Assembly: GCF_021596505.1 (NCBI RefSeq) | Contig: NZ_PJIZ01000003.1 | Location: 1-64,000 of the forward strand | Direction of reading: 5' to 3' | Origin: Nostoc sp. CMAA1605 | GTDB lineage: Bacteria; Cyanobacteriota; Cyanobacteriia; Cyanobacteriales; Nostocaceae | Length of the DNA stretch: 64,000 nt | Part shown: positions 1-8,637 of the stretch, piece after piece | How the letters are laid out: each line of letters opens with the position of its first letter | Position numbering within the stretch: the stretch's first letter is position 1 | Notes under the pieces: model-generated | What the model saw: only the letters and a program-made list of their open reading frames with translations | Database searches by the model: none | Told to the model about the DNA's origin: nothing | Translations under genes and position numbers: made by a program

Positions 1-738
1 TTGAAAAAATCAACAGCTTTATTAGTTATTTACAAGCAATCAATAAGTAACTATTTATATGCTGTTTGAGGACTTTGTTAGACTAATAAATTGACTAACA
101 GTTCTTAATAGTAGGTGGTAAAAACTAGTTTTTCCTCTAGCGTAAGTCACATTATTTTGATGAAAAATGTATAATTACTATCTAACTGGGGAGAGATAAG
201 CTGTTAAGCATATAAGAAAGCACATTGAGGCCGCAGAGGGGCAGGGGCAGAGAGCAGGGGAGAGGGTTTACAGCTTTTGTCAGTATGAAAATGATGCAAT
301 TTAAATGACGATTAGCTTATCAGGCAAATTGCGATCAAACAGGTGTAGATAAGTATAGTTTATACTTTTTCTGAATAGGAAATCTCCAAATTCAGATTAA
401 AGGTTTGTAGTGATAACTTTAGTTTGCAAAAAGGACTAAAGTCCTTACTACGAACTTAATTCTACTGTTTCTACATTACTTAATATGGTTTGGTGGTTGT
501 AAATTATTCTACTTATTTAAATAATTAAAAGGTTTTTATTGGTTATGAAATATAAATTTTTTCAGTGTTGAACAACAAGAATTATGTTGTATGATATCAA
601 TTCACACAAATTTTTAAATATATCCCAACTCAGATATCTTTGTAAAAAACAGATTTCTTAATGAGTGAATTTTGAATTGGTATGACTGATGTAGCATAGT
701 ATTTGAGATATTTAGCCTTGGGTGTTTTAGCTAGGTAA
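1..738. other. Intergenic stretch without a recognisable gene
   Basis: I see no convincing coding region here; the only longer frame reaching it (minus strand, 630-971) is antisense to the start of the next gene. The stretch is A/T-rich and contains one palindromic repeat at about 403-456, described separately, and a purine-rich segment around 232-268. Any promoter for the downstream membrane protein would lie near the right end, but I could not pick a clear -10/-35 pair. Confidence 0.6.
403..456. repeat. Palindromic interspersed repeat (GTTTGTAGT...ACTACGAAC)
   Basis: The outer arms GTTTGTAGT and ACTACGAAC are inverted, and inner arms around AACTTTAGT and ACTAAAGT are also inverted, so the unit can fold into a long hairpin. 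Related units occur at 30810-30844, 33518-33637, 50822-50944 and, as a half copy, near 60618-60641. It is a dispersed cyanobacterial small palindrome family and is non-coding. Confidence 0.7.
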
Positions 739-1656
739 ATGACTATTAAACTGAAACAGATTCTACGTTGGGTAATTTTGGGGGCTACCTTAGTTTTTGT
801 TGGGAAAGCCTTCCAGAATAACTGGTTGGAGGTGACGGCTATCCGCATTGATGAAGCGGGATGGTCAATTTTAGCGATCGCAACCGGTATTACTCTCTTA
901 GCGCATACTTGGGCTGGTTGGATTTGGACTTGGATTCTCCAGGAATTAAAACAACCCGTACCAGCTACCAAATTTATTCAAGTTTACCTCAAAACTAACA
1001 TCGCCAAATATTTACCGGGGAATGTGTGGCATCATTATGGGCGAATTGTCGCAGCCAAAAATGCTAATATCTCGGCTGGTGCAGCTACCCTCAGTGTTTT
1101 ATTAGAACCTCTATTGATGGCGGCGGCGGCTTTAATTTTTGTGGTGTTATTCGGTAATCAATTTGCCGCTAACAACAATACTTTTATTCAACAGTTATTT
1201 AAAATATTTAGTTTAATAATTATTCTTGGTGCTGTACATCCCCGATTTTTAAATCCAGTAATTAACTTATTGCATAAATTAAAAGTTAAAAAATCAGACA
1301 ATAAATCAACTCCCAATGTTGGGATTCGTCGCTATCCCCTACGCCCCTTGTTAGGCGAAATGGCATTTTTAGGACTGCGGGGTTTAGGATTTATCTTAAC
1401 TCTATTGCGATTATGCCCCTTAAATTTTGGACAAGTTCCTTTATTGTTGGGGGCTTTTAGTTTTGCGTGGCTGTTGGGGTTTATAGTTCCTGGCGCGCCT
1501 GGAGGTTTGGGTGTATTTGAAGCTACAGCGATCGCTCTTTTACAACATCGCTTTCCCTCCGGCGCAATTATTAGTGCGATCGCTTTATATCGTCTCATTA
1601 GCATCATCGCAGAAGTCGCCGGTGCTGTTTTGGCTTCTCTGGATGAGCGTTCTTGA
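739..1656 (+). CDS. Lysylphosphatidylglycerol synthetase-type (UPF0104) membrane protein
   Basis: The 305-residue protein is strongly hydrophobic with about seven or eight predicted membrane segments. It has the layout of the UPF0104 / LPG-synthase transmembrane-region family (PF03706): an N-terminal hairpin, a conserved stretch near residues 83-103 (YLKTNIAKYLPGNVWHHYGR) and a Gly/Pro-rich motif near residues 250-262 (FIVPGAPGGLGVFEA), which is typical. The soluble aminoacyl-transferase domain of MprF is absent, so lipid lysinylation cannot be claimed; stand-alone members are generally of unknown function. The ATG at 739 fits the family N-terminus. No operon partner is evident; the gene is followed by tandem repeats and a convergent glutathione reductase gene. 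Confidence 0.8.
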   Translation: MTIKLKQILRWVILGATLVFVGKAFQNNWLEVTAIRIDEAGWSILAIATGITLLAHTWAGWIWTWILQELKQPVPATKFIQVYLKTNIAKYLPGNVWHHYGRIVAAKNANISAGAATLSVLLEPLLMAAAALIFVVLFGNQFAANNNTFIQQLFKIFSLIIILGAVHPRFLNPVINLLHKLKVKKSDNKSTPNVGIRRYPLRPLLGEMAFLGLRGLGFILTLLRLCPLNFGQVPLLLGAFSFAWLLGFIVPGAPGGLGVFEATAIALLQHRFPSGAIISAIALYRLISIIAEVAGAVLASLDERS

Positions 1657-1718
1657 GGGATTGGGGACTGGGGATTGGGGACTTGTACTGAGCTTGTCGA
1701 AGTATTGGGGATTGGAAA
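1657..1718. repeat. Short tandem repeat of GGGGATT/GGGGACT type
   Basis: Degenerate heptamers of the form TGGGGAT or TGGGGAC follow the stop codon of the preceding gene. A short insert (about 1684-1701) interrupts them. Such heptanucleotide arrays are common between genes of Nostoc-type cyanobacteria. Confidence 0.6.
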
Positions 1719-1818
1719 AAGCGTTGGACGTAAGGACTGTTAACCCGTGTAATACCAATTCTCTAAAATAAACAAAATTTGGGGGTTTAAGTCCCCAGCT
1801 TCTATAAAGCCGCAAGTA

Positions 1819-1927
1819 TTGTAACGGAGTTTTTCTTACAAAGTCAGAGGAACCCCGTTACAACACGTAATTGCGTTAGCGGGGCGGGAGCATCGTTGCG
1901 AATTGCGAATTGCGAATTGCGAATTGT
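1819..1927. repeat. Composite repeat: hairpin plus GCGAATT heptamers
   Basis: An imperfect inverted repeat (TTGTAACGGAG at 1819-1829 and CCCCGTTACAA at 1853-1863) is followed by ACGTAATTGCGTTAGCGGGG and four GCGAATT heptamers at about 1899-1926. The reverse complement of 1865-1927 matches the two ends of the element at 37505-37680, which carries extra sequence inside. It is non-coding and abuts the stop codon of the glutathione reductase gene. Confidence 0.65.
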
Positions 1928-1928
1928 T

Positions 1929-3281
1929 TTAACGCATGGTGACGAATTCTTCGGCGGAACTGGGATGAATCCCGACTGTTGCATCAAAATCAGCTTTTTT
2001 CGCTCCCATTTTAACGGCGATCGCTACGCCTTGAATAATTTCAGCAGCGTAATCACCTACCATGTGCGCGCCCAAAACTTGGTCAGTTTCTTGATTGACA
2101 ACTAACTTCATCATGGTTTTTTCTTCTTTACCTGCTAAGGTGTAGTACATGGGACGGAAACGAGAGCGATAAACTTTGATGCGATCGCTACCATATTTCT
2201 CAATGGCTTCTGCTTCTGTTAATCCCACTGTCGCCGCTTCAGGACTCGTAAAAATCGCTGTGGGAATGTTTTCATAACTCATCACACGCGATTTACCACC
2301 AAATACAGTATCAGCTAAAGCTCTTCCTTCATTAATTGCTACAGGAGTCAGTTGAAATTTACTAGTACAATCACCGACAGAATAAATATGCTCTTCTGCT
2401 GTGCGACTGTATTGATCAACTAAAATCATCCCCGCTTCATCTACTTTTACACCAGTGTTTTCTAAGCCAATATTATCGGTGTTGGGTTTTCTTCCCAACG
2501 CCGCTAAACTAATTGCATCGGCTAGGATATTTTCTTCCTCATCGGTTTGAACTTTAACACTGACCCCATTATCTGTCTTTGTAATTTCGACAGTTTTGAT
2601 ATTATTAATAATTCTGATACCGTGGCGGATCATCCCTTCTTGAATTTCTGTCCGCAAATCGTCATCGAATCCACGCAGAATCTTATCTTGGCGAATTACT
2701 TGAATGACTTCTGTCCCTAAGCCGTTTAAAATACAAGCGAATTCACAGCCAATATACCCACCACCAAGTATGACTATTCTTTTAGGTTGGGGATTCATAT
2801 TAAACACATCATCAGAAATCAGTGCGTGTTCAATTCCTGGAACATCAGGACGGACTGGTGTTCCTCCCACCGCAATTAAGATTTTATCGGCGGTGACTTT
2901 AGTATCACCAATTTCAATGGTATGACTATCAATAAATTTTGCTCGTCCTTGATATATCTGCACTTTGGAATTATCTAACATTCTTTGATAGATGCCATTG
3001 AGTCGCGTTACTTCATTATTGACGCGAGTAATCATCTCTTCCCAATTCAAAGAACTCTGCACAGGACTCCAACCATAACCTTGTGCTTCTTCCATCGCAC
3101 CAGGAAAGCGAGAAGCATAAACCATTAATTTTTTTGGTACGCAACCACGATTAACGCAAGTACCGCCGAGTCGATCAAACTCTGCAATCCCCACCTTTGC
3201 ACCATATTCCGCCGCACGGCGCGCAGTTGCAATTCCGCCTGAACCCGCACCAATTACGAATAAATCAAAATCGTAAGTCAC
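1929..3281 (-). CDS. gor: Glutathione reductase
   Basis: This FAD enzyme reduces glutathione disulfide with NADPH in the cytosol. The FAD-binding motif GAGSGG lies near residue 11, the redox-active disulfide CVNRGC near residues 40-45, the NADPH-domain motif GGGYIGCEFA near residue 172, and the C-terminal dimerisation end HPSSAEE supplies the catalytic His-Glu. The length (450 residues) is normal. I place the start at GTG 3281 because a GGAG lies 9 bases upstream and the product then begins like other cyanobacterial GRs (TYDFDLFVIGAG); the longer frame would need TTG at 3296. The peroxiredoxin and PerR genes lie just upstream, making a small redox-defence neighbourhood. Confidence 0.93.
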   Translation of the reverse strand: MTYDFDLFVIGAGSGGIATARRAAEYGAKVGIAEFDRLGGTCVNRGCVPKKLMVYASRFPGAMEEAQGYGWSPVQSSLNWEEMITRVNNEVTRLNGIYQRMLDNSKVQIYQGRAKFIDSHTIEIGDTKVTADKILIAVGGTPVRPDVPGIEHALISDDVFNMNPQPKRIVILGGGYIGCEFACILNGLGTEVIQVIRQDKILRGFDDDLRTEIQEGMIRHGIRIINNIKTVEITKTDNGVSVKVQTDEEENILADAISLAALGRKPNTDNIGLENTGVKVDEAGMILVDQYSRTAEEHIYSVGDCTSKFQLTPVAINEGRALADTVFGGKSRVMSYENIPTAIFTSPEAATVGLTEAEAIEKYGSDRIKVYRSRFRPMYYTLAGKEEKTMMKLVVNQETDQVLGAHMVGDYAAEIIQGVAIAVKMGAKKADFDATVGIHPSSAEEFVTMR

Positions 3282-3494
3282 GTTGCTTCGCTCCAAATTA
3301 CAAATAAATTTAAGGCATAACTTAAATTACAGATTAAGAATGAAATAGGCAAAGGAAGTAATCTATAGTCTAGCTTCCCTTGCCTAAAAACCAACAAGCG
3401 CAGAATCATGAACAACTAACAAGGGTGAGAGGTGTTAGCGGTAGGGCGGCGTTAAGCCGGTGGTGAGTGCGGAATGATTCTTTTTCTGCTTTCC

Positions 3495-3537
3495 CTACAC
3501 CCTTACACCCTTACACCCTTACACCCCTATACCCTTA
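3495..3537. repeat. Tandem heptamer repeat CACCCTT
   Basis: About five copies of ACACCCTT/CACCCTTA-type units lie directly downstream of the peroxiredoxin stop codon. The same unit recurs at 26566-26601. Confidence 0.7.
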
Positions 3538-4110
3538 TTAACCGACGAATGCTAAACGAGGTGCAACTTCTTTAGAACGTTCTACACCTTTGAGGTATGC
3601 CAAAACTGTATCTGCGTCGGAAACTTCAAAAGGATCTGTAGGACAGTTGTCTTCAAAGCCTGGCTCAATGAACATTTTCTCAATCTGGCCATCGTTGACA
3701 ACCATTGCATAACGCCAAGAGCGCATTCCAAAGCCGATGTTAGATTTATCTACTAACATTCCCATCTTACGGGTAAATTCGCCACTACCGTCAGGTAACA
3801 AGAAGACGTTCTTCGCGCCTTGCTGTTTACCCCATTGGAACATCACAAACGCGTCATTTACTGATAAACAAATAATTTGATCAACACCTAAAGCTTTGAA
3901 TTCATCATATAGTTCTTCATAACGGGGCAGGTGAGTAGAAGAACAGGTGGGTGTAAAAGCCCCAGGTAAAGCAAATAAGACTACTTTTTTCCCGCCAAAA
4001 ATTTCTTGAGTTGTGCGGTCTTGCCAACGGTAGGGATTAGGGCCAGCTACGGACTCATCTCTAACACGGGTTTTAAATACAACATCGGGAACGCGAGTAA
4101 TAGCAGTCAT
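3538..4110 (-). CDS. Type II peroxiredoxin (Prx5/PrxII family)
   Basis: The 190-residue thioredoxin-fold peroxidase reduces H2O2 and alkyl hydroperoxides. The peroxidatic Cys is near residue 53 in [13 protein letters not shown], the family signature, and a further Cys lies in the C-terminal third (DNCPTDPF). This longer PrxII form with the FEVSDADT stretch is common in cyanobacteria and is likely supplied with electrons by glutathione/glutaredoxin or thioredoxin. It is divergent from the PerR regulator across a 221-base gap and upstream of glutathione reductase on the same strand, so peroxide-responsive control and a link to glutathione are plausible but inferred. The ATG at 4110 gives the expected N-terminus. 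Confidence 0.92.
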   Translation of the reverse strand: MTAITRVPDVVFKTRVRDESVAGPNPYRWQDRTTQEIFGGKKVVLFALPGAFTPTCSSTHLPRYEELYDEFKALGVDQIICLSVNDAFVMFQWGKQQGAKNVFLLPDGSGEFTRKMGMLVDKSNIGFGMRSWRYAMVVNDGQIEKMFIEPGFEDNCPTDPFEVSDADTVLAYLKGVERSKEVAPRLAFVG

Positions 4111-4264
4111 AAATACCTCGTTTTTAGATGGAATAATTAAACTTTCGTCGCAGTCTGATTATTTTTAGTGGTGTGTGTTGTTCACCTGTAAATCAGAATA
4201 ATTCCAACTTAGGAATTAGTAAATAGTTATAAATACTGATTTTTGATTTTTATTCTTAAAAAAT

Positions 4265-4293
4265 TTAAACTCCTAAAAAAGAAAGGTTATAAT
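4265..4293 (+). promoter_or_regulatory. Candidate promoter of the PerR gene
   Basis: TTAAAC (4265-4270) and TATAAT (4288-4293) are separated by 17 bases and lie 38 bases before the PerR ATG. PerR homologues commonly bind their own promoter, and the A/T-rich surroundings (4220-4331) could hold an operator shared with the divergent peroxiredoxin gene, but I could not define a clean box. Confidence 0.4.
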
Positions 4294-4331
4294 AGCGGTC
4301 TAGGCTTATTTACCTTGGTCAAGTAAATCCT

Positions 4332-4748
4332 ATGCAGCAGCGAGCAGACGAAATTATCAAGACACTCAAAAGTAAAGGATTGCGAGTCACGCCACAGAGG
4401 TTCGCAGTCTATGCCAACCTGCTGGAGAGAACAGACCATCCTACCGTTGAGCAAATTTTGACGGATTTGAACAAAGATGCGCCGACCTCATCACAGGCTA
4501 CAGTATATGCTGCGCTTCAGGCATTGCGTGAGGTTGGTTTAGTGAGAGAAGTGCTACTAGAAGAGGGTGTTTCCCGTTATGATGCCAATGTTTTACCCCA
4601 TCATCATTTTCGGTGTACCTGTTGCCGCACCATCGAAGACATTCAATGGAATGCTTTCGGCAATATTGATTTAAGTCAACTGCGTTCAGGACTCAAAGCC
4701 GAAAGGTTTGAGGTGATAGTGCAGGGAGTGTGCGATCGCTGTCAATAA
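4332..4748 (+). CDS. perR: Fur-family peroxide regulator (PerR/FurC-like)
   Basis: The 138-residue Fur-family repressor has an N-terminal winged helix (residues 1-80, with SQATVYAALQALREVGLV as recognition region) and a C-terminal metal domain. Residues near 91-94 (HHHF) resemble the regulatory metal site, and two CxxC pairs (CTCC near 97-100 and CDRC at the C-terminus) form the structural zinc site. The short length, the CxxC pairs and the divergent peroxiredoxin gene point to PerR rather than Fur or Zur. Anabaena FurC is the known example of this class. The expected role is derepression of antioxidant genes on peroxide exposure. Confidence 0.85.
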   Translation: MQQRADEIIKTLKSKGLRVTPQRFAVYANLLERTDHPTVEQILTDLNKDAPTSSQATVYAALQALREVGLVREVLLEEGVSRYDANVLPHHHFRCTCCRTIEDIQWNAFGNIDLSQLRSGLKAERFEVIVQGVCDRCQ

Positions 4749-4750
4749 GT

Positions 4751-4782
4751 TGGGCATTGGGCATTGGGCATTGGGCATTGGG
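4751..4782. repeat. Tandem repeat of TGGGCAT
   Basis: About four and a half perfect copies of the heptamer TGGGCAT follow directly on the PerR gene. Confidence 0.8.
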
Positions 4783-4855
4783 TAAAATCTCCCCTACACC
4801 CTTCTTTCACTTCCACTGATAAAATCAACATATATCTTGCGAAGGAATCAATCCT

Positions 4856-5638
4856 ATGGAATATTCCATTGCTCTACCCCAGCTGCCAACAGCTGAAGAA
4901 TTGCCCGATTCTGACGAGACACCTGTGGATAACGAACTGCAAAATCTGATTCCTAACTTACTGTTGGCTATTTTATCGGCGGTGTGGAGCGATGGGCTAC
5001 GCCCCACCGGAGGTGATCGCCAGGATTGGTTTTTTGGGGTAGATATGGGTATCTACTATCTGCCGACTGCACCCCGAAAATCTATTGTTCCCGATGGGTT
5101 TTTGAGCTTGGGTGTGGAACGACGACGACGACAACAACGAGGTAGACTCAGTTACGTTTTATGGGAAGAAAATTGGATTCCGCCCATTTTGGTTGTTGAA
5201 GTTGTTTCTCAAACCTATGGTGGCGAATACGACACCAAAATGAGCAAATATCTGGATTTGGGCGTATTGTATTACGTCATTTATAATCCCGACTATTGGC
5301 AGCGAGATCATCACGCTCCCTTTGAAGTGTATAAACAAGTTAACGATGAGTTTGTTTTGCAATCGCAAACACAGTTTTGGATACCGGAATTGCAATTAGC
5401 AATTGGCGTGGATGTGGGTATCTACGGAGGTTGGGAGAGAGAATGGTTATTTTGGTTTAATCAGGATGGTGAGCGATTCCCCAGTCCCGATGAACGAGTA
5501 GAACAAGCCGAACAGCAAGCTCAACAAGCCCAGCAACAAGCTCAACAGGCTCAACAGCAAGCTCAACAGGCTCAACAAGAACTCGAAGACTTACGAAATC
5601 GACTCAAACAACGCGGTATCGATCCCGATAGTTTTTAA
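4856..5638 (+). CDS. Uma2-family (DUF820) PD-(D/E)XK nuclease-like protein with glutamine-rich tail
   Basis: The 260-residue protein has the Uma2/DUF820 core (residues about 20-205), a restriction-endonuclease-like fold expanded in cyanobacteria. The visible core includes PDGFLSLGVE, then PPILVVEVVSQT with the acidic strand, then YDTKMSKYLDLGVLYYVIY with the catalytic Lys region. The last 45 residues are repeats of QAQQ forming a predicted coiled coil before ELEDLRNRLKQRGIDP, an ending common in these proteins. The biological role of Uma2 proteins is not established. One oddity: GLRPTGGD near residues 44-51 coincides with a small palindromic DNA insert. It appears monocistronic. Confidence 0.85.
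   Translation: MEYSIALPQLPTAEELPDSDETPVDNELQNLIPNLLLAILSAVWSDGLRPTGGDRQDWFFGVDMGIYYLPTAPRKSIVPDGFLSLGVERRRRQQRGRLSYVLWEENWIPPILVVEVVSQTYGGEYDTKMSKYLDLGVLYYVIYNPDYWQRDHHAPFEVYKQVNDEFVLQSQTQFWIPELQLAIGVDVGIYGGWEREWLFWFNQDGERFPSPDERVEQAEQQAQQAQQQAQQAQQQAQQAQQELEDLRNRLKQRGIDPDSF
4990..5013. repeat. Small in-frame palindromic insert inside the Uma2 gene
   Basis: The segment GATGGGCTACGCCCCACCGG and its next few bases contain the hairpin TGGGC-TAC-GCCCA and are flanked by GAT on both sides. Removing 24 bases would leave the frame intact and join VWSD to RQDWFFG. The insert boundary is inferred, not proven. Confidence 0.45.
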
Positions 5639-5704
5639 CAGTCATCAGTTATCACGCTTGTGAAACACCACACGCCTGATAACTGATAGCTGATAACCTC
5701 TGCT

Positions 5705-6751
5705 TTAACTTTGCATCACCGCATCTAACAGCACATCTGCCCCAAAACGGACGACATCGGTACAGGGTAGACCGGTTTCGGCTGTGGTTTGGGCGATCGC
5801 ATCTTTAGCCGCCGCTTCATCTAAATTAACTGTGTTCAAAGCTACACCAACTACAGGTACTTTTGCGAATGCACCCCCAGCACTGGCAACGTTTTCATAC
5901 AGCTTAATTACCTCTGGTAAAGGCGGGATGGGTACATGAGAGTTATTGCGATTGTGGGTTTGTCCGGCTTTATGTACCAACACTAGCTGCGTCGGTTGAG
6001 AACCACGAATTAAAGGCAAGGTAGCAGTTGAACCAGGGTGTAATAAAGAACCTTGTCCTTCTATATATAAAATGTCGTAGTTTTTGCCGTAGCGCATCAC
6101 CATCTGTTCTACTGCACCAGCCGCAAAGTCTACGCGTACAGCATCCAAGGCGACACCATCCCCTTCTAACATCACACCGGTTTGTCCTGTCGCCAAAAAC
6201 TTAGAACGCCAACCCCGTAGTTTTGATAACCAATGTAATTCTAAACTAGTGGACATTTTGCCGATAGCCATGTCAGTTCCCACCGTTAGCACCCGCCGAC
6301 AAGGTAAATTTCTGGCTGCACCACTAGCGATTTCTAAATTAGGGGGTTCTTTACGTACATCCCAAATTAATTGTCCAGGTTTGAGGAGTGCATTTAAATC
6401 CGGCATATTGGCTAAGGGTGTATGTAAGCCATTCACCAAAGACATCCCCGATTCTAAAGCTGTTTTGATTTCCGTCCAGTAATCATCAGGTATCCCGCCA
6501 CCTCCGGGTGCAATCCCCAAAACTAAAATTTGCGGTTGATATTCCAAAGCTGCTGCTACCGATTCCACAATGGGAACATCCCGCTTAATACCTGTGATTT
6601 CTCTTAAAGATTTGCCTGCACAGGTTCTATCTATGACTGCGACAATGGGGGCTTCACTGTAGCGTAGGAGTGCTAGCCCAGTTTTACCGATAGATCCTTG
6701 AATTCCTTCATGTAATAAAATAGCGACTTTTTGATTAAGCGGCAGACGCAC
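5705..6751 (-). CDS. dgcN: DUF1611 protein, DgcN-like N-acyltransferase
   Basis: The 348-residue protein matches the DUF1611 family: a Rossmann-like N-terminal half (residues 1-130) and a P-loop C-terminal half with a Walker A-like motif (GTDMAIGKMS) near residue 158. Characterised DgcN acetylates D-glutamate, after which DgcA converts N-acetyl-D-glutamate to the L-form; older annotations call the family an epimerase/dehydratase. The start is GTG at 6751, overlapping the last 17 bases of the upstream epimerase gene, so translational coupling is likely. The pairing with a DgcA/YkfB-like enzyme supports a joint pathway on D-glutamate or cell-wall dipeptides. Substrate identity is inferred. Confidence 0.8.
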   Translation of the reverse strand: MRLPLNQKVAILLHEGIQGSIGKTGLALLRYSEAPIVAVIDRTCAGKSLREITGIKRDVPIVESVAAALEYQPQILVLGIAPGGGGIPDDYWTEIKTALESGMSLVNGLHTPLANMPDLNALLKPGQLIWDVRKEPPNLEIASGAARNLPCRRVLTVGTDMAIGKMSTSLELHWLSKLRGWRSKFLATGQTGVMLEGDGVALDAVRVDFAAGAVEQMVMRYGKNYDILYIEGQGSLLHPGSTATLPLIRGSQPTQLVLVHKAGQTHNRNNSHVPIPPLPEVIKLYENVASAGGAFAKVPVVGVALNTVNLDEAAAKDAIAQTTAETGLPCTDVVRFGADVLLDAVMQS

Positions 6752-7799
6752 TGTATTTTACCCCCAACCCTGGTAAATCGTTTGGTAATACTCTCCCTTC
6801 TTGTACTACTGCACCAGAGAAGGGATCATCAATTAAATTTAAATGACTATCTAAATCTAGGTAATCAGCTAGTGGCGAAAGTTGCGCCGCCGCCGTATTA
6901 GATAGGGAACTGTCAGAATAACAGCCAAACATGACCTGTAAACCGTGCGCCTTGGCAGTGTGTACCATCCGCATAGCTTCAGTTAAGCCTCCAGATTTCA
7001 TCAACTTGATATTAATACCATCAACATAGTTTGCCAAATGCGGAATATTGGAGCTATTAAAGCAGCTTTCATCTACAAAAATTGGTAATGGTGATTTTTC
7101 TTTTAGCTTAATTAAATTACTTTCTTCTCCCCGTGGTAACGGCTGTTCTACATATTTAATCCCTAAATCTGCTAGCCAATTACACATCTCAATGGCATTT
7201 GCTAGACTCCAACCCCCGTTAGCATCCACAAAAAATTCTAATTCTGGTGCTACTTCTTGCACCGCTAGTAACATTTTCTTATCCGCTTCTATACCCTCTG
7301 GAGAACCTAACTTGACTTTAAACAAGCGCACATCCATAAATTGTAACCAATCTCTTGCCCTGGTCTGAGCTGCTGTTGGTGAATCAATGCCGATGGTGAC
7401 TGAAGTTGGTACGATTGCTTGGCGATTCAGTCCCCAGATTTGCCACAGGGGTAATCCCACAGACTTACCAAACCAGTCATACAATGCCATATCAAGTGCA
7501 GCCCTAGCAGCCGAAGGAACTTGATGTTGGATGAAGACTTGCTCAATTTCCTGTCTCTGCAATGGGTGGAATGCCTGCAAAACAGGTGCAATTTGTTCCA
7601 AGGAGGTTTTAATAATATCAGTTGATTGTGCATGATTGCCTACACCAAAAGGCGACGCTTCACCCCAACCTACAATCTGATTGTCTCCATCAGAACTGAC
7701 AATCTTGACCCAAACATTGGTTGTCTTTGCTGTTGTTCCGCGACTAATAGTTAAGGGAAATCGCTTGTTAACAGTAAATAGATTTACTTCTATGTGCAT
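6735..7799 (-). CDS. dgcA: Enolase-superfamily epimerase (L-Ala-D/L-Glu dipeptide epimerase / DgcA-like)
   Basis: The 354-residue enzyme belongs to the muconate-lactonising/dipeptide-epimerase branch of the enolase superfamily. The catalytic Lys motif KVKLG lies near residue 160, metal ligands follow as FVDANGGW (Asp), EQPLPRGEE (Glu) and VDESC (Asp/Glu), and the second Lys lies in INIKLMKSGGL. This layout fits AE epimerases (YkfB/YcjG) and DgcA. I choose ATG 7799 (product starts HIEVNLFTVN) over the TTG at 7844, whose extra 15 residues (HLHCFCSCQ...) look non-native. It forms an overlapping gene pair with the DUF1611 gene downstream. It may recycle murein peptides or D-glutamate. Confidence 0.85.
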   Translation of the reverse strand: MHIEVNLFTVNKRFPLTISRGTTAKTTNVWVKIVSSDGDNQIVGWGEASPFGVGNHAQSTDIIKTSLEQIAPVLQAFHPLQRQEIEQVFIQHQVPSAARAALDMALYDWFGKSVGLPLWQIWGLNRQAIVPTSVTIGIDSPTAAQTRARDWLQFMDVRLFKVKLGSPEGIEADKKMLLAVQEVAPELEFFVDANGGWSLANAIEMCNWLADLGIKYVEQPLPRGEESNLIKLKEKSPLPIFVDESCFNSSNIPHLANYVDGINIKLMKSGGLTEAMRMVHTAKAHGLQVMFGCYSDSSLSNTAAAQLSPLADYLDLDSHLNLIDDPFSGAVVQEGRVLPNDLPGLGVKYSASAA

Positions 7800-7935
7800 A
7801 ATGATGCTCAAACTTTGGCAAGAGCAAAAACAGTGTAAGTGCAAATTTTAGCTGATTTGGTGTCACTGTTATACTTTTTTACATTGAGTCTGAATTGCTA
7901 AAATATTAAATATTAAGTCGTAAAATCAAGAATTT

Positions 7936-8511
7936 ATGAGTAAATTGCAAAAATGGCAAATAATCAACTCTAAAATGGTGTTAAATCATCCTTGGTGTCA
8001 GGTTAGACAAGATGAGATTAAATTACCTAACGGTCAGGTAATAGATGATTATTTTGTGATTATTAAGCCAGATATTGTCTTGGTTCTTCCTATTACTACC
8101 AATAGAGAAATTATCTTGGTTCGGCAATATAGACATGGAGTGGAGAATTTTTTCATGGAACTGCCTGCGGGTAGGTTTGATCCTACACAAGAAACCCCAG
8201 AAGACGCAGGTTTGAGAGAACTAAAAGAAGAAACAGGTTATGTGGCTGAACAATTGCAAAAAATTACCACACTATACGATAACCCCAGTAAAGACACTAA
8301 TAAAATTCATCTCTTCTTAGCAGAAAATGTCATTAAAGTTGGGGATCAAAGTTTGGATATTACAGAGGAAATCGAAGTAATGCTGATATCAATAGATGAG
8401 GTATTAGAGAAAATTACTCAGGGAGAAATTGCGGTTGCTGGGAGTGTTGCTGCTCTATTTTTAGGACTGAATTTTATGAGTAATAAGGTAAGTAAGCATG
8501 ATTCAATATAA
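7936..8511 (+). CDS. Nudix hydrolase (ADP-ribose pyrophosphatase-like)
   Basis: The 191-residue protein has a complete Nudix box near residues 79-101: G of GRFDPTQETPE, then the catalytic helix REL-EE-G. The preceding ELPAGR and the N-terminal beta domain resemble ADP-ribose/ADP-sugar pyrophosphatases (NudF-like). Expected activity is Mg-dependent cleavage of nucleoside diphosphate-linked compounds. The gene is divergent from the dipeptide epimerase with a 136-base A/T-rich gap and has no evident operon partner. Confidence 0.88.
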   Translation: MSKLQKWQIINSKMVLNHPWCQVRQDEIKLPNGQVIDDYFVIIKPDIVLVLPITTNREIILVRQYRHGVENFFMELPAGRFDPTQETPEDAGLRELKEETGYVAEQLQKITTLYDNPSKDTNKIHLFLAENVIKVGDQSLDITEEIEVMLISIDEVLEKITQGEIAVAGSVAALFLGLNFMSNKVSKHDSI

Positions 8512-8637
8512 GTTCTGTTAACCACAAGCAAGTATGAAAGAGGGACTGGGGACTGGGAAAGCAGGGGAAGAATAAATTCGCACGCTGCTAAATGCCGCGC
8601 TACTGCTGACAGCACAAACAACCATAATTACTTGAAT

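Noticed and set aside
630..971. 113-codon minus-strand frame at the start of the membrane-protein gene
   Set aside because: It is antisense to a well-supported gene and has no family resemblance.
4764..5007. Small frames around the 5' end of the Uma2 gene on both strands
   Set aside because: They overlap the Uma2 coding sequence or tandem repeats and lack any recognisable domain.
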